Assembly (NCBI GenBank): GCA_013396635.1
Contig: WBMW01005650.1
Span: 71,314-135,313 of the forward strand
Length of the DNA stretch: 64,000 nt
Direction of reading: 5' to 3'
Source: Penelope pileata
Taxonomy: Eukaryota; Chordata; Aves; Galliformes; Cracidae
Positions within the stretch are counted from its first letter, which is position 1. Each line of letters opens with the position of its first letter. The notes under the pieces were generated by a model. The model did not search any database. It was given only the letters and a program-made list of their open reading frames with translations, and had not been told where the DNA came from. Both the position numbers and the translations under genes were made by a program. Positions 10,014 to 22,200 of this stretch are shown one piece after another.

Positions 10014-11494
10014 TACGCTTGGCTCATCTGGGAGAAAAAATAAGAAAAAAAAAAGCAGTCTCCAAACCATTTCCTCTTTCTGAGAGAGGCACTGCTGAAC
10101 CAGAAGGCAAACACAGCTCATTGGGTTTGACAAAACTGCGTGTGTGCATCTGCTCCAGCTCCTTTGGGCTGAGTTTTAGGGGATGGAATCAGGATTTTTG
10201 TTCTGTACTAGCCTGGGGCTGCTCTAAGTGCTGCTGTGCTGGAGTGGCAACGTGCAAGGTGAGAGCCTGGGATAGTGCATGGGGTGCTCAGCAGGGCTGG
10301 GTAAATCCCAGCTGCTCATGCATCCCTTGGTGGCAGCCCACACCTCTGCTGGTGTGCCTGGATGAGCTGGGGCCAAAGCTGGATCACTGCACACACACAG
10401 CCACAGATAAAACCTCAGCAAAAGTTTTTATCCCCCTGTGTGCAGAGGTGCAGCAGTGCCTGGAGCAGGCACGGAGATGGGGATGTTCTGCAGTGACTAA
10501 AGCTTGCCAGAAAGCACATCCAAAGCCAATTTCCCTTTTTTTGATGGGTTTTGCCCTAAAAGCCCTCTCCAGGTCTGCACCTGCATGGTGTTAGAGTGGG
10601 AAGGCACAGGGTGCATGCAGCCATGGAGCAAACCCAGCTTTGGGTCGCCTGTATGTGTTCCTCCTGGAGCAAAGCTCCTGCTTTGAGACCCCAAACTGAG
10701 CTGAACCTTCATGCAGAGGGAGAAATCCCTTTGCAGCTGGGAGGCTTTGAGCCCAAATCCCCATTGAACATCCCGAGCTGTTTACACTGAGCTGTGCTCA
10801 CACCAGATGGATTTTTAAATGCGGTGATTTAGGTGAATATTGCGTTAAAACACCCGGGGAGCCAGAAAGCCTGGTTTCCATGGGAGTTCCTTGTCAAGAT
10901 TCAATGATATTTCCCCCGCTTACTGCTGGTGGTTAGCGCTGCAGTATTTACAGCCTCTGTCTCCATGTGGGATGCTGAGGATGCTCAGCCTGCACACGCA
11001 GATGCGCTTTGGCACAGGGAGAGGAGCAGAGCTGTGCTGTCTGCCTGTGGCTCAGCTCTGGGTTCTGCAGAGAAATGGCAGTCACAAAGCAAGGCCAGCT
11101 GCTGCCACCTCTCAGGGCTGTGCTAATTCAGCCTTCTGGAAGAGCAAGTTGTGTTTCAGGGGCTGCTGCAGGCATGCAATGAGCCCCTGACTTTGCAGCC
11201 ATGCAGGGGTCACCGTGCACAGACCTCAGCTGCAGGAGATGCAGCCCCGGAGCTGAGCAAAAATGTCACCCCGAGCACTACGGAGAAAGCAGAAACTCAG
11301 CCTTTTCCCCTAAATTAGCCCAGTGAAGGCACTCCGGGGTTTCAAAATCTAATCTTTTCTCAAACTTCCCTAAAAATGTAACTTAATCCCTCGCTAGGCT
11401 TTCTTTCCCTAAGGCAAGAGGGGAAGTGGAACCACCTACCCACACCGATTTTTAAAGTATCTGTTTTTATTCCAGATTATTTTAGAGAGCTTCT
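10014..11494. other. Unique sequence, no gene recognised
   Basis: An A-rich run at 10036-10052 is followed by GC-rich unique DNA to about 11250, then more AT-rich DNA. A donor-like CAAGGTGAGA near 10255 has no matching exon body that I can support. Confidence 0.45.
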
Positions 11495-11511
11495 AAAAAA
11501 AAAAAAAAAAA
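11495..11511 (+). repeat. Poly(A) tract
   Basis: Seventeen consecutive A residues. No target-site duplication or retrogene body was recognised to the left, so this is not called a retrocopy tail. Confidence 0.9.
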
Positions 11512-12577
11512 CCTCACAGAGTGTAGAAGCAAAGTAGAAAGTTTAAGAAATTTGATCAAATCTTTGTGTCTTTTTGTGTTGTATCCCTCTGGCTGCCCCA
11601 TCATATCATCATTAAATGGTGCTGTAATTGCACCACCTAATGAGCATTTTCCTAAGTGCCTTAATATAGAAATTACAGCAACTTTTGGAAGTTGTTCCCT
11701 TGGCCTTGATGCTCTGTTAGGAATGGTGGCACTTCTATTTCTTTTATATTTCATTTCTAGCACAACTACACTCTGGTTTGTGTATGCCTGCTTCCTTACA
11801 TAAAATCCGTGAATGCATGTATGTGTAAATAATACTCTTCACAAATAGATGAAGCTTTAAAAATATTTATGTATCAGCTAACACCCGTCCCAAATCAAAT
11901 TGATTTGCAGAAGAAATGATGAAGACAGCCCGAATTCACTGCTTTTATGCCTGTGCCACCCTCTGTGAGTGGGCAGGATCAGCACTGGCCATAGCATGTT
12001 GCCCTTGATATTAGTTTTCCTACAGCAAAAGTATTTTCCCTACACAGAAATATAATTTTCCTGCAGAAAGTCCTGATGCAGTAGCAGGATGCATTGCCCA
12101 GGGGATGCTGCTCCTCCATCCCTGCCTGCCCTGGCTTGCTGTTAGGGACTGCAGCTTTGTGCTGGGATGCATGGGGTGCACAGCTTTGAAACATCAGTGC
12201 CCAGAGCTGTTCCTTTCTGTGCTGGTGGAATCCATATGTGAGAGGCAGAGAAAGGTCCCTTTGTGAGCACTGTTGGGATGGAGAGGATTAGCCTGGGAGA
12301 GGGATTTAGGGAGGCAAAAACAGCAGAGCCCAGCCACCCTCATGGAGCTGGAGCAAGCCCGGCTCTGGGGAGCCTCAGGCTGGGGTTGATGTGAGGGAGA
12401 TGCTCTACACGGGGAGGGTGGATCCCTTCAGAGCCTCCCCCGGCATCCGGAGAGCTCTGGCTGCCCTGAAAGCTGCTCGTCCGGCTTCTGTTAGGGACTG
12501 CCTCCCCCTAGCGAGAGCGAGCACCACCCGCATGCGGGGCCCCGAGCCTTCATCCCTGTGCTGGGCGAGCTGCAGCG
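11512..12577. other. AT-rich then GC-rich unique sequence, possible conserved element
   Basis: From about 11512 to 11940 the DNA is AT-rich, repeat-free and carries several ATTA/TAAT sites, a texture often seen in vertebrate conserved non-coding elements. From 12240 it becomes GC-rich, with a CpG-bearing patch at 12475-12545. No exon was recognised. The conserved-element reading is inference without an alignment. Confidence 0.3.
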
Positions 12578-12712
12578 GCTGTGGGTGTTCTGGGGGTGAT
12601 GGAGCTGTGGGTGTTCTGGGGGTGATGCTGTGAGTGCATCTTGGTTGCTGTACGTGCATGTTGGGTGCTGTGCATGCAACTCTGCATTCTGCATGCATCT
12701 TGGATGCTGGGT
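12578..12712 (+). repeat. 26-bp tandem duplication and degenerate TGCATG-rich repeat
   Basis: GCTGTGGGTGTTCTGGGGG plus five more bases occurs at 12578-12601 and again at 12604-12627 (period 26). From 12628 to 12712 loosely related units containing GTGCAT, TGTGCATG and CTGCATGCATC follow, suggesting a decayed minisatellite. Confidence 0.75.
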
Positions 12713-15506
12713 ACTTCCTGGATATCTCTTCTTCCTTGCGTGCTGCGCACGCTGCAGGTGTTACGTGACAGTGGCCATACCCAAGAGATTGGTGCAGAGG
12801 GTTCCTGGCACAAGGTCTGCAAGTACACAGATGCATGAACAGCCTGAATTTACACTGAGCTGTCCCTTGGCATCAAGTGGCTGCTGTTTTCCATCCCATC
12901 CCAAGTCCCCCTAGCAGGATCTGTTTTGTGGCTAGATTTTCCTTTGCTGGTAAGGGTATGATTTCATCAAATGAGCTGTATAGTTTCACTCCATCCTCCA
13001 GGCTGCCTTAGCAACCAGTGCAGGCAAAGCAGAGCTGCACCCCCAAAGGGTGCTTCATACCCATGGTTGCATCTCCCTGGGGTGCATGGGCAGCCTGTGA
13101 GCACCTTGCAGTCCTGCCCCTTGCCCTCTCCATTGCTGCAGCAGAGTCCCTGCTCCTGGCACAGGAGGCTTAGGATGCAATGCTGTAGGTGCAGCAGGCA
13201 GCAGCTCTTGCTGGGGACGTGCAGGGCTCATGCAGGGGTTGAGCTGCACTCTTGGGTGGTCCAGGTTGAGCCACGGGCTCCTGATCCACTAAGCAGGGGG
13301 TGGAGTGGGAGGTTTGGATATCTGGAGGGATATTTATTTCCCCAGCATCTAGGGATGTTTACTTCCCCAGAAGCAAGGTTTGTGCTTTGCTGCCCAGGGG
13401 AATCAAGGCTGCTGCAGTGTTCTTGGGAGGATGCATTGCCCACAGAGCTGGAGGCAGCAGGAAAACATCATCAGCAATTCCCTCATTTATCCGTGCAATA
13501 ATTCCCTTCCCAGGAGAGAAGCAGTCAGTTTGGTGGTTGGGCGTTGCTGTGTGCTGGAGGGTGAAGGTGAATGCAGCCCTTGGGCACCCAGCCCTGCTCC
13601 TGAGTGCTACAAATTCCCCAGGGCTCAGCCCGAAGCTGCGCTGGGGTCAGCAGCATGAATGTGATGCTGCACATCTTCCAGCCAGGGAATGTCCCCAAGC
13701 ACAGCAAGCAAGAGCAATATTTCCAAGCCCTTCTTCCTTGTAGCTGATGGGGATTTGAAAGGAGAAAGCTGCTGTTCTTTGTGCCTGGAGAGGAGGGGTT
13801 GTGTCTGTCTGAGAAGAGCGTGGCAGCTGCAAAGGGCCCCTGAGCAGCAGAGGAGTGAGAGAGGACCCACAGGCAAAAAGCTGAGAGCAGCATCAGGCGG
13901 CAGCGGCTGTTTTGATCACACGCAGGGGATGAGCACGATGTACTGCACCGAGGGCAAAAATAAATGAGCTGAGAGCGTTGGAAGAACAGAGCTCGCACAG
14001 GAGGTGTTGCAGGGTGTGCTTGGATAGTTTGGCTGCTGAGAAAATCAATGCTGTGGGGGCACTGGCAGAAGGCAGCGGTGCTTGTGTCAGGATTTAGAGG
14101 GATGGGGTGTTCCACCCCTTCCATAGGATGCGGACCCATTTCTGTTTTGCTCCTGCCCACAGGCCCTATATCAGTGCTGTGGGGGTCACTGGTTAAGCAG
14201 AGCTCAAAGCCTGCACAGACCTCGGGCTGTGCTGAGCAGGAAGGTTCAGCAGCACTCAACCCACTGCCTCCACATCCTTCCCACCCACACATCCCAGCAC
14301 AGCCTCCATCCCACCTCTCCCTGGGATTAGCCAGGGCTTTGACTTCAAAGCCTGCTTATTTCCCCCCCCTTTTCATTTTGCTTCACCCTCCTGCTGAATT
14401 TCCTCCCTCCTTGAAGATACATATCTCCCCCTGCTCTTCTACAGCACCTATTACCCTGCTACCTACGTGTCACTGGGGGACCCCCGTGACCCCCACTAAA
14501 TCTCCCAGGGCTCGAGAGGTCTGGAGAGCCGATAGCGACAGTCCCCCAGGTGCCATATAACAGCGAGGGGGCTGTTTCCACCAAAGGGTCCCTGACACAC
14601 AGCAGAGCCCATACATCAGCTGGGGAACTTTGATTCCGATAGCGATCTGCGCAGGGCTCGCCCTGATTAATGGCCAGGGCTGGCGTTTATGGCTCCTGCT
14701 TCCCCTGGACGATTGCACATTGGCATCCCAGGGAAGAACAGCAGCAGCAGCACAGGGTGATGGTCTCTTGCAGGAGGTCTTCTCCCAGGAGGAAATAAGT
14801 GGTGCGGGGAGGCCAGGGCAAGTTTTTCCCTCTGAGAAAATAGCAACAATTTCTATTTTATTAAAAATCAAAATAGAGAGCTGTTTGATTTAAAATTAAA
14901 GATACTAAGTGGAAATAGAAGAAAATGTCAAAGAAGGATTATTCGGGCACGCAGTACTCCTGCTTTTCTATCTCCCTTGCATTCCAGCATCTGTACCCAG
15001 TGCTGCACTTTTGTCCATAGGGCACCATTGGTACAGGGGATGAAGGAAGACGTGGCCATTTTATAAGAAAATGCAGCACAAAAATGCAAGCATCTGCTCG
15101 GTTATGTTGTATGGTGGTAGGTGTGGATATTAACCGCGTCTCCTGAAGGATTAATTGGAGTGGAGGCATGGAGCATCCCTTTGCCATATTTTTCAGTGCG
15201 GCACCAGGGGCTGCTGTGCTTTTAGCACAGATCCAGACCCCTCTGCCTGCACTCCAGTGCTTGGTTGCACTCTGGGTTTCTTGCTTTCTTCCCAGCTGGA
15301 AACACAGCTCCAGGCAACTCCCTGAGCATCCCTACAGGAAGGTGTCACCCAGCCTCCTGGGCTCGGAGGTGCACCTGCATGGCCTGGGGAGCACCTCCAG
15401 GTATGGGCAGGAAGGGCTGCAGATCCCATTGTGGAGCTGTGTTGCTCATCCCTGAGTCCTCCTCCTCCAAGTGGTAGCAAACCGTGTTCCCAAACAGTAT
15501 CTGCTG
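12713..15506. other. Unique sequence, no gene recognised
   Basis: GC-rich unique DNA with many short frames on both strands. One minus-strand frame (13525-14292) is long but unfamiliar and overlaps plus-strand frames. The block 14500-14720 has clustered CpGs and CCATATAA/GATTAAT-type sites and may be regulatory. An AT-rich patch lies at 14840-14940. No repeat family or RNA gene was seen. Confidence 0.4.
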
Positions 15507-15527
15507 TTACTGCATTAATTGCAGTAA
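15507..15527. promoter_or_regulatory. Perfect palindrome around TTAAT, homeodomain-type site
   Basis: TTACTGCA (15507-15514) and its exact reverse complement TGCAGTAA (15520-15527) flank the five bases TTAAT. The following 250 bases hold several CpGs, a GATAAGG and a GCGTTAATTAG (about 15681), with no repeat. The layout resembles a paired homeodomain target in a conserved element. Function is inferred. Confidence 0.3.
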
Positions 15528-15819
15528 TCTAATGGGAAACGTAAACAGGAAGGCTCAGGGGGAGATAAGGGGTGTGGGTGCTGTGGGACGCGGGCAGGGC
15601 TGAGAAGCTCCCTCTGGCGCAAGGAATGGGGTTCAGAGGAAAGTTCACTTCCCAGCTCGCGGCTGGCCGATGCTCAAACGCGTTAATTAGGGAGGAGCGA
15701 TAGCCATCGGGACAGCGTCCTCGTCCACTTCCCCTTTCGGTGACAATCACATTCCTGAGCCTGAAGTTCAGCAGTGGAGGCATAACGCCTTTGGTGCATG
15801 AGGGAGCTGGGACTACTGT

Positions 15820-15847
15820 GCTGCTGCTGCTGTTATTATTATTATTT
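15820..15847 (+). repeat. Compound (CTG)n(TTA)n microsatellite
   Basis: Four CTG triplets run into five TTA/ATT triplets. No coding context supports a polyglutamine or polyleucine tract. Confidence 0.85.
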
Positions 15848-16282
15848 ATCTGTGTTTAAATCCCACCTGAGCTGAGCTGCTTTGCTCTGCTGCCAGGCTG
15901 AGGCATCCCTGCTGCAGCCACAGGCTCCCATCAGCCCAACAGCACCCAAGGGCTTCTTCCATTTCTCTTTTGAGTTTGGACCTGAGGAAAGAGCTGATTG
16001 AATTAGAAGCAGATCTGTTTGTTTGATCCGAGCTCAGCTTGGAGATTTTTCTACCTTGGCTGCATTCAGTCTGGGTAGGTGTGTGAGAGGGAAAGGAGGA
16101 GGGTGAAACTGCTGTTTATGCCACCTCACTTGGCATTAAAGCAGGAAGTGGGAAATGTTTGGGTTGCCAAAGCCATTTGTTTTAGTTAAATCTTGTTTCC
16201 ACAACATGCAGCACGTTCCATTGTGCTCCCTGCTCTGTCCTGCTGCTGGATATTCCCAGCTTGTTCCATGCAGTGGGATCTG
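15848..16282. other. Unique sequence, nothing recognised
   Basis: Short unique stretch between two microsatellites. No exon, repeat family or RNA gene was seen. Confidence 0.45.
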
Positions 16283-16351
16283 TCTACTCTCCTCTACCCC
16301 ACTCCAACCTACCCTACCCTACTCTACTCCATTCTACCCTACTCTACTCTA
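16283..16351 (+). repeat. Imperfect (CTACT/CTACC)n pentanucleotide repeat
   Basis: About thirteen 5-bp units with the variants CTACT, CTACC, CCACT and CAACC. It is nearly a pure pyrimidine-plus-A tract. Confidence 0.85.
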
Positions 16352-18585
16352 AAGATGCCACAAAAGCAAGATAAAATGCTGTACCACACCTCAGCAGCCT
16401 CACTGGGTGAACTTATCTCTCCCTGCCAACCTTGCCTTGCTTTTTGCCACCAGGATGCATGGGTGCAAGGACCAGCCCCACCTGCCTGAGTGCCTTCAGC
16501 CAGGGGTCATTTTTTTGGAGATTGCACGCTGGGCTGGCTATGGAGAGGGTGCCAAAATAAATGGTCCTGCTTCCTATGGAGAAAAATCCCTTCTGAGTGG
16601 CCAGGCAGAAGGGAGATTCGCTCCAGGGAAGGTTTCACGTTCACTAAAGAATTTTGGGGAGTGAAAAAGAGCAGACAGAGAGGGCTTTGTGAACTACTGC
16701 AGGGCAGAGTGAGGGTGACAGCCTGGACCTGTGCCGAAATGCAGCTTTGCTATTAAATAGGAATACAGGCACACATGTACAAACACGTGTATGGGCATGT
16801 GTACACCTACATTAGGTGTTAGTGTGTGGAGAGGTGTGGCTATTTTTCACTTCTCCAGAATTTGGCAAAATAGACCAGAACTGAGAAGAGCCTCCAAGAA
16901 TAAATATCAGCAAATTCCTGTTTATCTTGCCTGTGGGAGGAGAACTCCCTGGGCTCAGTGAAGATGCACAAGCTGAGGCTGAAGGTGTCCATCCCCATCC
17001 TCACGTCATGGGCAGCCCACGTGGCACCTTGCCCATCGTGACCCTGCACTGCTGCACCCTGCCTTGGCTCCACTGAACCCTTGATGAACAAAATTAATGG
17101 GAGCACAACCAAAATGTAGTGGCAGCTCTGCTTTCCTACCCATCCTGGAGGAAGAGTATTTGTTTGAATAGGAGCTCCTGCAACTGGGGATTTTTCATGA
17201 CTGATATTCATGATGTTCAAGGTTTGGGGTTAGTGCAGAGAAGGAGAAATGGTTGGAAATGGACTGTGTGCGTTCTGTGGGTAACGAGTCCTCTATGGAG
17301 GCAAAAACCCCTCCTTGGGATCTGCAATGACCCCACATCTCTTGGAAGCTGGAAGCTGTGCCTGAGCTGTGTCCTCCCGTGGTTTTTAAGAGTTCTGATG
17401 GGGGTGGATCATAGTTCCGTGACTGTGAGTGGGAATTACTTTGCTCAAACCAAGACAAATTATGACTTTTATTCCCAGCCTGCTTTGCAAGCAGGTTTTG
17501 TTTCTCTTTCAGAGCAAGCCTTTGTGTTTCCACTTGGAAAGGGGGGAAGAAGTCACTCGGATTCTCTTGGCAAACAAGTTCCCTCTTCCTGCTCCCCCGG
17601 AGCCTTACTACATTGCAGAAATTCTGCACATCTTGTGCAAGTCTGAATCAAATGGATTTTTTGGGTTTTAAGGGTACTGGAAGTGAGAATCCAGCTCTCT
17701 CCACACCTTTTGTGTAGGTCCACGATGTCTCTCCTACTAAGCCTGTTGCTTTGACTTCTTCTGGTTTTATATCGGTGCAATTGAGAGCGTAGCGTGGCTC
17801 TGAGCCCCTTTGAACTCCCTTGTCGAGAGCACAAGGGAAGCATGTAAACCCAGCTATTAAAAGGCCTCTCTCCTAATGCTGCTCAATTTAAAATCCATCT
17901 GGAACAATAAAAGCCACGCCGGTGCCAGCGCTGCACTCACAGCCTGCTCAGCACTGCCGTGGTTTCCTTGCTTTCAAGTCCTCATCTTTATAACGAGAGA
18001 AAAGCGGCGCGTCTGCCGGGCCGCTCTGAAATGCGAGGTTCCCAGGAGGTGGATTTGTGAATGGTTGCTTGGCCATTACGCGCCTCAGGGCCGTAATTTT
18101 TTTTTTTTTCCACGCCGGTTCAGGGAGGAAGTTTGCAGGATGTTATCAGCATCCTGTTTCTGTGACCTGCTGAGCAATAGCATGTAAATATGTCTCCCCT
18201 TCACCACACCCCAGCGTCAACCTTTTGGCTCCTGTCTGCTGGCCGTGTTCTGCAAGATTAATGTGTTTTTCAACCATGTCGCTAGAAGGGATGGATTTTT
18301 GTCCTGTATTTTGCATGTGCAGAGAAACCCCATGCTGTGTTTTCACCATGCTATTGGCCATTCTCCATCCAATTCCATCGCTGGAGCTAGCCCAGCAGCA
18401 CAACTTTCCATTGGAAATAGCTTTGCTGCAACTGAATCTCTTGCAGGAAATGCCTTCATTTCATTGAAAAATGGCAGGAGAAGAATATGAAAGAGAGACC
18501 TGCTTCAGCCTTCTCGTTTTGTATTGATGTTCGTGTAATTCTATAATCACACGGTACCTCTAATATTAGTGTAATATTTCAGTCG
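16352..18585. other. Unique sequence, possible conserved blocks
   Basis: No exon or repeat family was recognised. The segment 17850-18200 has scattered CpGs, a T13 run at 18097-18109, a short palindromic GGATGTTATCAGCATCC and an ATGTAAAT octamer-like site, so it may be a regulatory element. The overlapping frames at 17119-17646 (plus) and 17195-17629 (minus) are not supported as coding. Confidence 0.35.
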
Positions 18586-18646
18586 CCCTGGAACAAAACA
18601 TTCCAATGGTTCCAAATATATATATTTAGGCATTCTTGTTCCAGGG
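18586..18646. other. 61-nt inverted repeat (hairpin-forming)
   Basis: CCCTGGAACAA at 18586-18596 is the exact reverse complement of TTGTTCCAGGG at 18636-18646. Inside, CCAAATATA and TATATTTAGG can form a second stem with one bulge. The internal loop is asymmetric (15 against 5 nt), so it does not look like a standard microRNA precursor. It could instead be a cruciform or a protein-binding dyad. Confidence 0.5.
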
Positions 18647-19169
18647 GGAAAAAGAGATGAAAGAGAAATGCCAACTGCTCAGACTGCATTGGGGTGAAAA
18701 GAAAACTCAGAAACTCCTCTCAGAAGATGATTTTTGCTCTTTCCCCATCCCATGCCCCAACCTATCCCTCTGAAGGCTGGTCTGGGAGCAGGGTTGGCCC
18801 CACAAGGCTGGTTTTCCTCCAGGATCACTTGGTGGGGATGTACGGACCTGGGTAGGTGTCTACAAAACCATGAGCAACCTGGAAAGGGTGGGGATTGAGT
18901 GCCCCATCACTTCCAGTGCAAGAACAACCAGGAGGAGGTGGCTGGTCCAAAATGTGTGAGATGAGCTGGGGTACCCTTGGGAGCGTGTCCAGGGACGTGT
19001 GGTCCCTGTGATAATTACAATACAGGCCAGTGGTGCATGGAAACCTTGTTTGTCCCAGCAAGCCTTTGGGCTAAGAATAGCTGAAGAGTAGGACTGTGGT
19101 AGGTATGTGGTTGTCCTGATCATTGCTTTGTAGGAGGCAATGTTGATCCATACGATCTCATCCTGATCT
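18647..19169. other. Unique sequence, nothing recognised
   Basis: No exon, repeat or RNA gene was recognised between the hairpin and the CR1 fragment. Confidence 0.45.
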
Positions 19170-19270
19170 ACTGGGTGTTAACCCTGCCCAGGGCAGAGTT
19201 TGAAACTAGATGTTCTACAGGGCCCCTTCCAACCCAACCTGTTTTATGATTGTGATTGATTCTGATTCTG
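19170..19270 (+). repeat. CR1 LINE 3'-end fragment, plus orientation
   Basis: The order CCCTGCCCAGGGCAGAG, TTTGAAACTAGATGTTCTAC, GGCCCCTTCCAACCC, AACCTGTTTTATGATTGTGA, then degenerate TGATTCTG repeats matches the forward 3' end of CR1 elements, whose tail is a short 8-bp microsatellite. This is the only CR1 copy found in plus orientation. It is truncated at the 5' end and has no coding part. Confidence 0.8.
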
Positions 19271-22200
19271 TTATCCAGCCCAGCTACTGTCCTAATTTTT
19301 GGGTTTCTATGTGCTGGACCCTACTGCTTCATGCTGCCAGGTGGCAGAGTTTCAAGCAATTGGACAGATGCCACCACGGAAACGTTGGCTGCTCGGTAGT
19401 GCCTCATCTCATAGTGCTCCCCGGGCTCTGTGTCCGTGTGTCCTACCACCGCCCTGCCCAGGCTTCCCAGCAAGATCCCTGCGTCCTCCCAGCCTCCCGG
19501 CTCAGCTCCTCTCCCCCGGCAGCTGTCCGCTCATTGAGAAATTACTCCCCAAGGCTGCTTGGGAATACAAACGAACATGCAACAGAAACAATAAATTACA
19601 CTGACTGTCGTGGGTCCTGCCAGGAGATGCAATAGCCGAGGCTGCTTCAAATGGTATTAATTCAACATGCTGACAGAGAAGCTGCTGGAGTTATTGTTAT
19701 CACGGTGGCTTGATGGGGCTGTCACCTCCGTGCCAGCTGTCAGGGTGACACGGTGCATTTAAGGATACTTCCTGGAGAGGGATTTGTTCCTTTGCCTAGA
19801 GGTTTGGAACCCTGCAGATACAAAACTGGTGGTGATGGGGTGGAGTCATGCAGAGCAGCCCTGGAAATCCAGCTCATGGCATCCCCATGGGATCAACCAC
19901 AACTTGCAAGGAGTGGTGGCCATTGGATGGCCATTGGCAAGGCGTACAGCGAGCCTCCTGCCTGCTGCTCTGGCACTGGGGCTCCTCATCTGTGCTGAGG
20001 CTGAGCTGGTGGTCTGGGTGGAGGGGTCCTCAAGGGCTGGAGGTGTCTTCAAGAGCTGGAGGCTTAAGGACAGGGAGGAGGACTGGAGTCACTCTGACCT
20101 TGGAGAAGCCAGCATTGACGTTTCTCACTCAGAAGCTTCTTGGTGACATGCCAGTTGGGTGGCCCAAGGACATGGTGTTGTTTGTGAGGGCCCTTCCTAT
20201 TCTGGTGTTCACCACAGGGGAAAAAGGAATGCCTGCTGGTAAAGGTCCTGTGTGAGCTGGTTCTCTATTAGGGCACTACAGGGAAAGGGCACTTCCAGCC
20301 CTATTTTTACCGTGTGACCTTTTTTTCACGGGCTGGATGACGAAGTGCTGGTGCTGTCCCCATCTCCGGTCCCCAAGGCTCTGTCTGAACCTGGTGCCAC
20401 CTCCTCACGGGGTCACGGCCACACTGCCAGTAACGTCAGCTGTCCCTTTGCACCCCGCGCCTGGGGGACGGTAAATCTGTAGGCAAACATTAGGCCTTCC
20501 TGAAAAGTCTGCCTTTGCAGGGAGAATATAAAAGTTGCAGGGTTTTATTATCTTTCTCCTTATTGTCTTTTTTATTGCCTGCTGGAGTCACCCTGGAGAG
20601 CAATCTCCATCCCACACCGTGGCCCTGCCAGACTTCCTCTGCTGTCGCTGTGACCTAAGAAATGCAAGCCAATGCCTTCCTCTGCTCAGTGTTAACGAGC
20701 ATGGGCCCTTGTTATAGCCCCAAGCTGCAGAAACCTTTCTTGGTGTTGCCCCTTGGCTTTTTGTGGGCACCATCCCACTGTGGAGGACGTTTGCCTGCAA
20801 AACCAGAGTGCAATGGGAAAGCTCTGACCCCACCAGTGCCCATGGGTGGGCTCCAAGGGTGGTCTGCACGGGGAGAGCTGGGCTCTGCTCGTCCATTAGC
20901 ACTTATCTCTGCTCTTATGGAAGACAGAGCTGGAGCGGAGGAGGTAGGGGCAGACCAGATGGTGAGTTGCAACATGCTCACATCCTTGAAGGAGAAGGTA
21001 TAACTGCTGCTGAGGTCAGCAGGAGGTTCTAGGGACACCTCTGCTCTTATCTCGCTGAAGTATGCAGCCAGCCTGTGCTTTCCTGGGAAGCTGGGAGTCA
21101 AATAAAGAATGTGCGTGGACACACAGGCATGGAAAGAGGCAGGGGAAATGCCTTGCTTGAGTCTCCTGGTGGTAAATCCCACTCCAGATTTCTGCTAAGG
21201 CATCTGCACAGCGAGCCTGGATGCTATTGCAATGTCTGCGGTGTGTTATTTCCCTTGTCTGCCTTCACCAATGTCTCTGTAGTCAGCGGGGTTTGAACAG
21301 AGTGGGAAAAAGTGCTTGGTCGTGTGTTAGGGAGCGTGTGACATCACAGAGGTGATGTCCTCTGTGTCTGTCACGAGGTTGCTCTGTGATGACCAAGGCC
21401 TGGCTTGGGTGTATATTTTGGATTTCCTGCTTGGAAAGTGAAGAAATACCCAAAAATCTCTGAATGAAAAACGCCATGGTGATTTCTTCCTAATTTTTGC
21501 ATGTTCCTAGTGCCCTATTTTTGCTCCCCCTTCCAGGAAAATGGGTGATTTTTCAGTCTATAAAGCAAGCAGGGCAGTCTGTAAACAGGGACAAGCCTCC
21601 AATCCCGTGGGGTTTTCTGCAAACCTTCATTTCAAAGCCCTGTGTGCAAGGCCAATTTAGGATGCACATTTGCAAGGTCTGGCCTTTCTCCCCTAGCCAT
21701 GGCTGTGGTCCATCTTTCTTTACTGTGCACTTCCATGCTGTGTTATAAAATAATTGATAGCATACTTACACATCTGCTTCTGCGGGTGACGTTTGTCCAA
21801 AAATGAGCATTTTTTTGGAGAAACACTTTCTGGCCAAAAAATTATCAACAGGCTGTTCCTTCTCTGCTTCAAAGCGTGGAGGCGTTGGGCTATCTTCTAT
21901 GAAATCTTGCAAAATTCTGCTAAAAAAAGCCCCTCTCTTGCAAAGGATTTGGTCAACCTGCTTCTCGGCGTTGCAGCATCTTGCAGATGTTTGGTGTCGG
22001 GTCGGAGGCGCGGGCTGCAGCCGTGTTTTCCCCTCTTGCAGCAGAGCGTTCCCTCCTTTGACGTCCGACGACATTCCCATCGTACTTCCAAGGTCACCAT
22101 TTGGGCTGACTCACTCAGGACCAAATGGGGGATTTCCAGAAGCAAAAGCTGCCACGTGAATATTCCTTTTTGTTTTCTATTACTTTTTCCCCTCTGTGCA

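Noticed and set aside
9767..10594. 275-codon plus-strand open frame, longest in the window
   Set aside because: It starts within duplicated unit B at a non-ATG codon, the related copy A does not preserve it, and the Cys/Trp-rich translation looks non-coding.
13525..14292. 255-codon minus-strand open frame
   Set aside because: No recognisable domain, overlapping plus-strand frames, and no splice or promoter support.
20527..20534. TATAAAAG as a second promoter
   Set aside because: No CpG-dense block or exon follows; a single TATA-like octamer is expected by chance.
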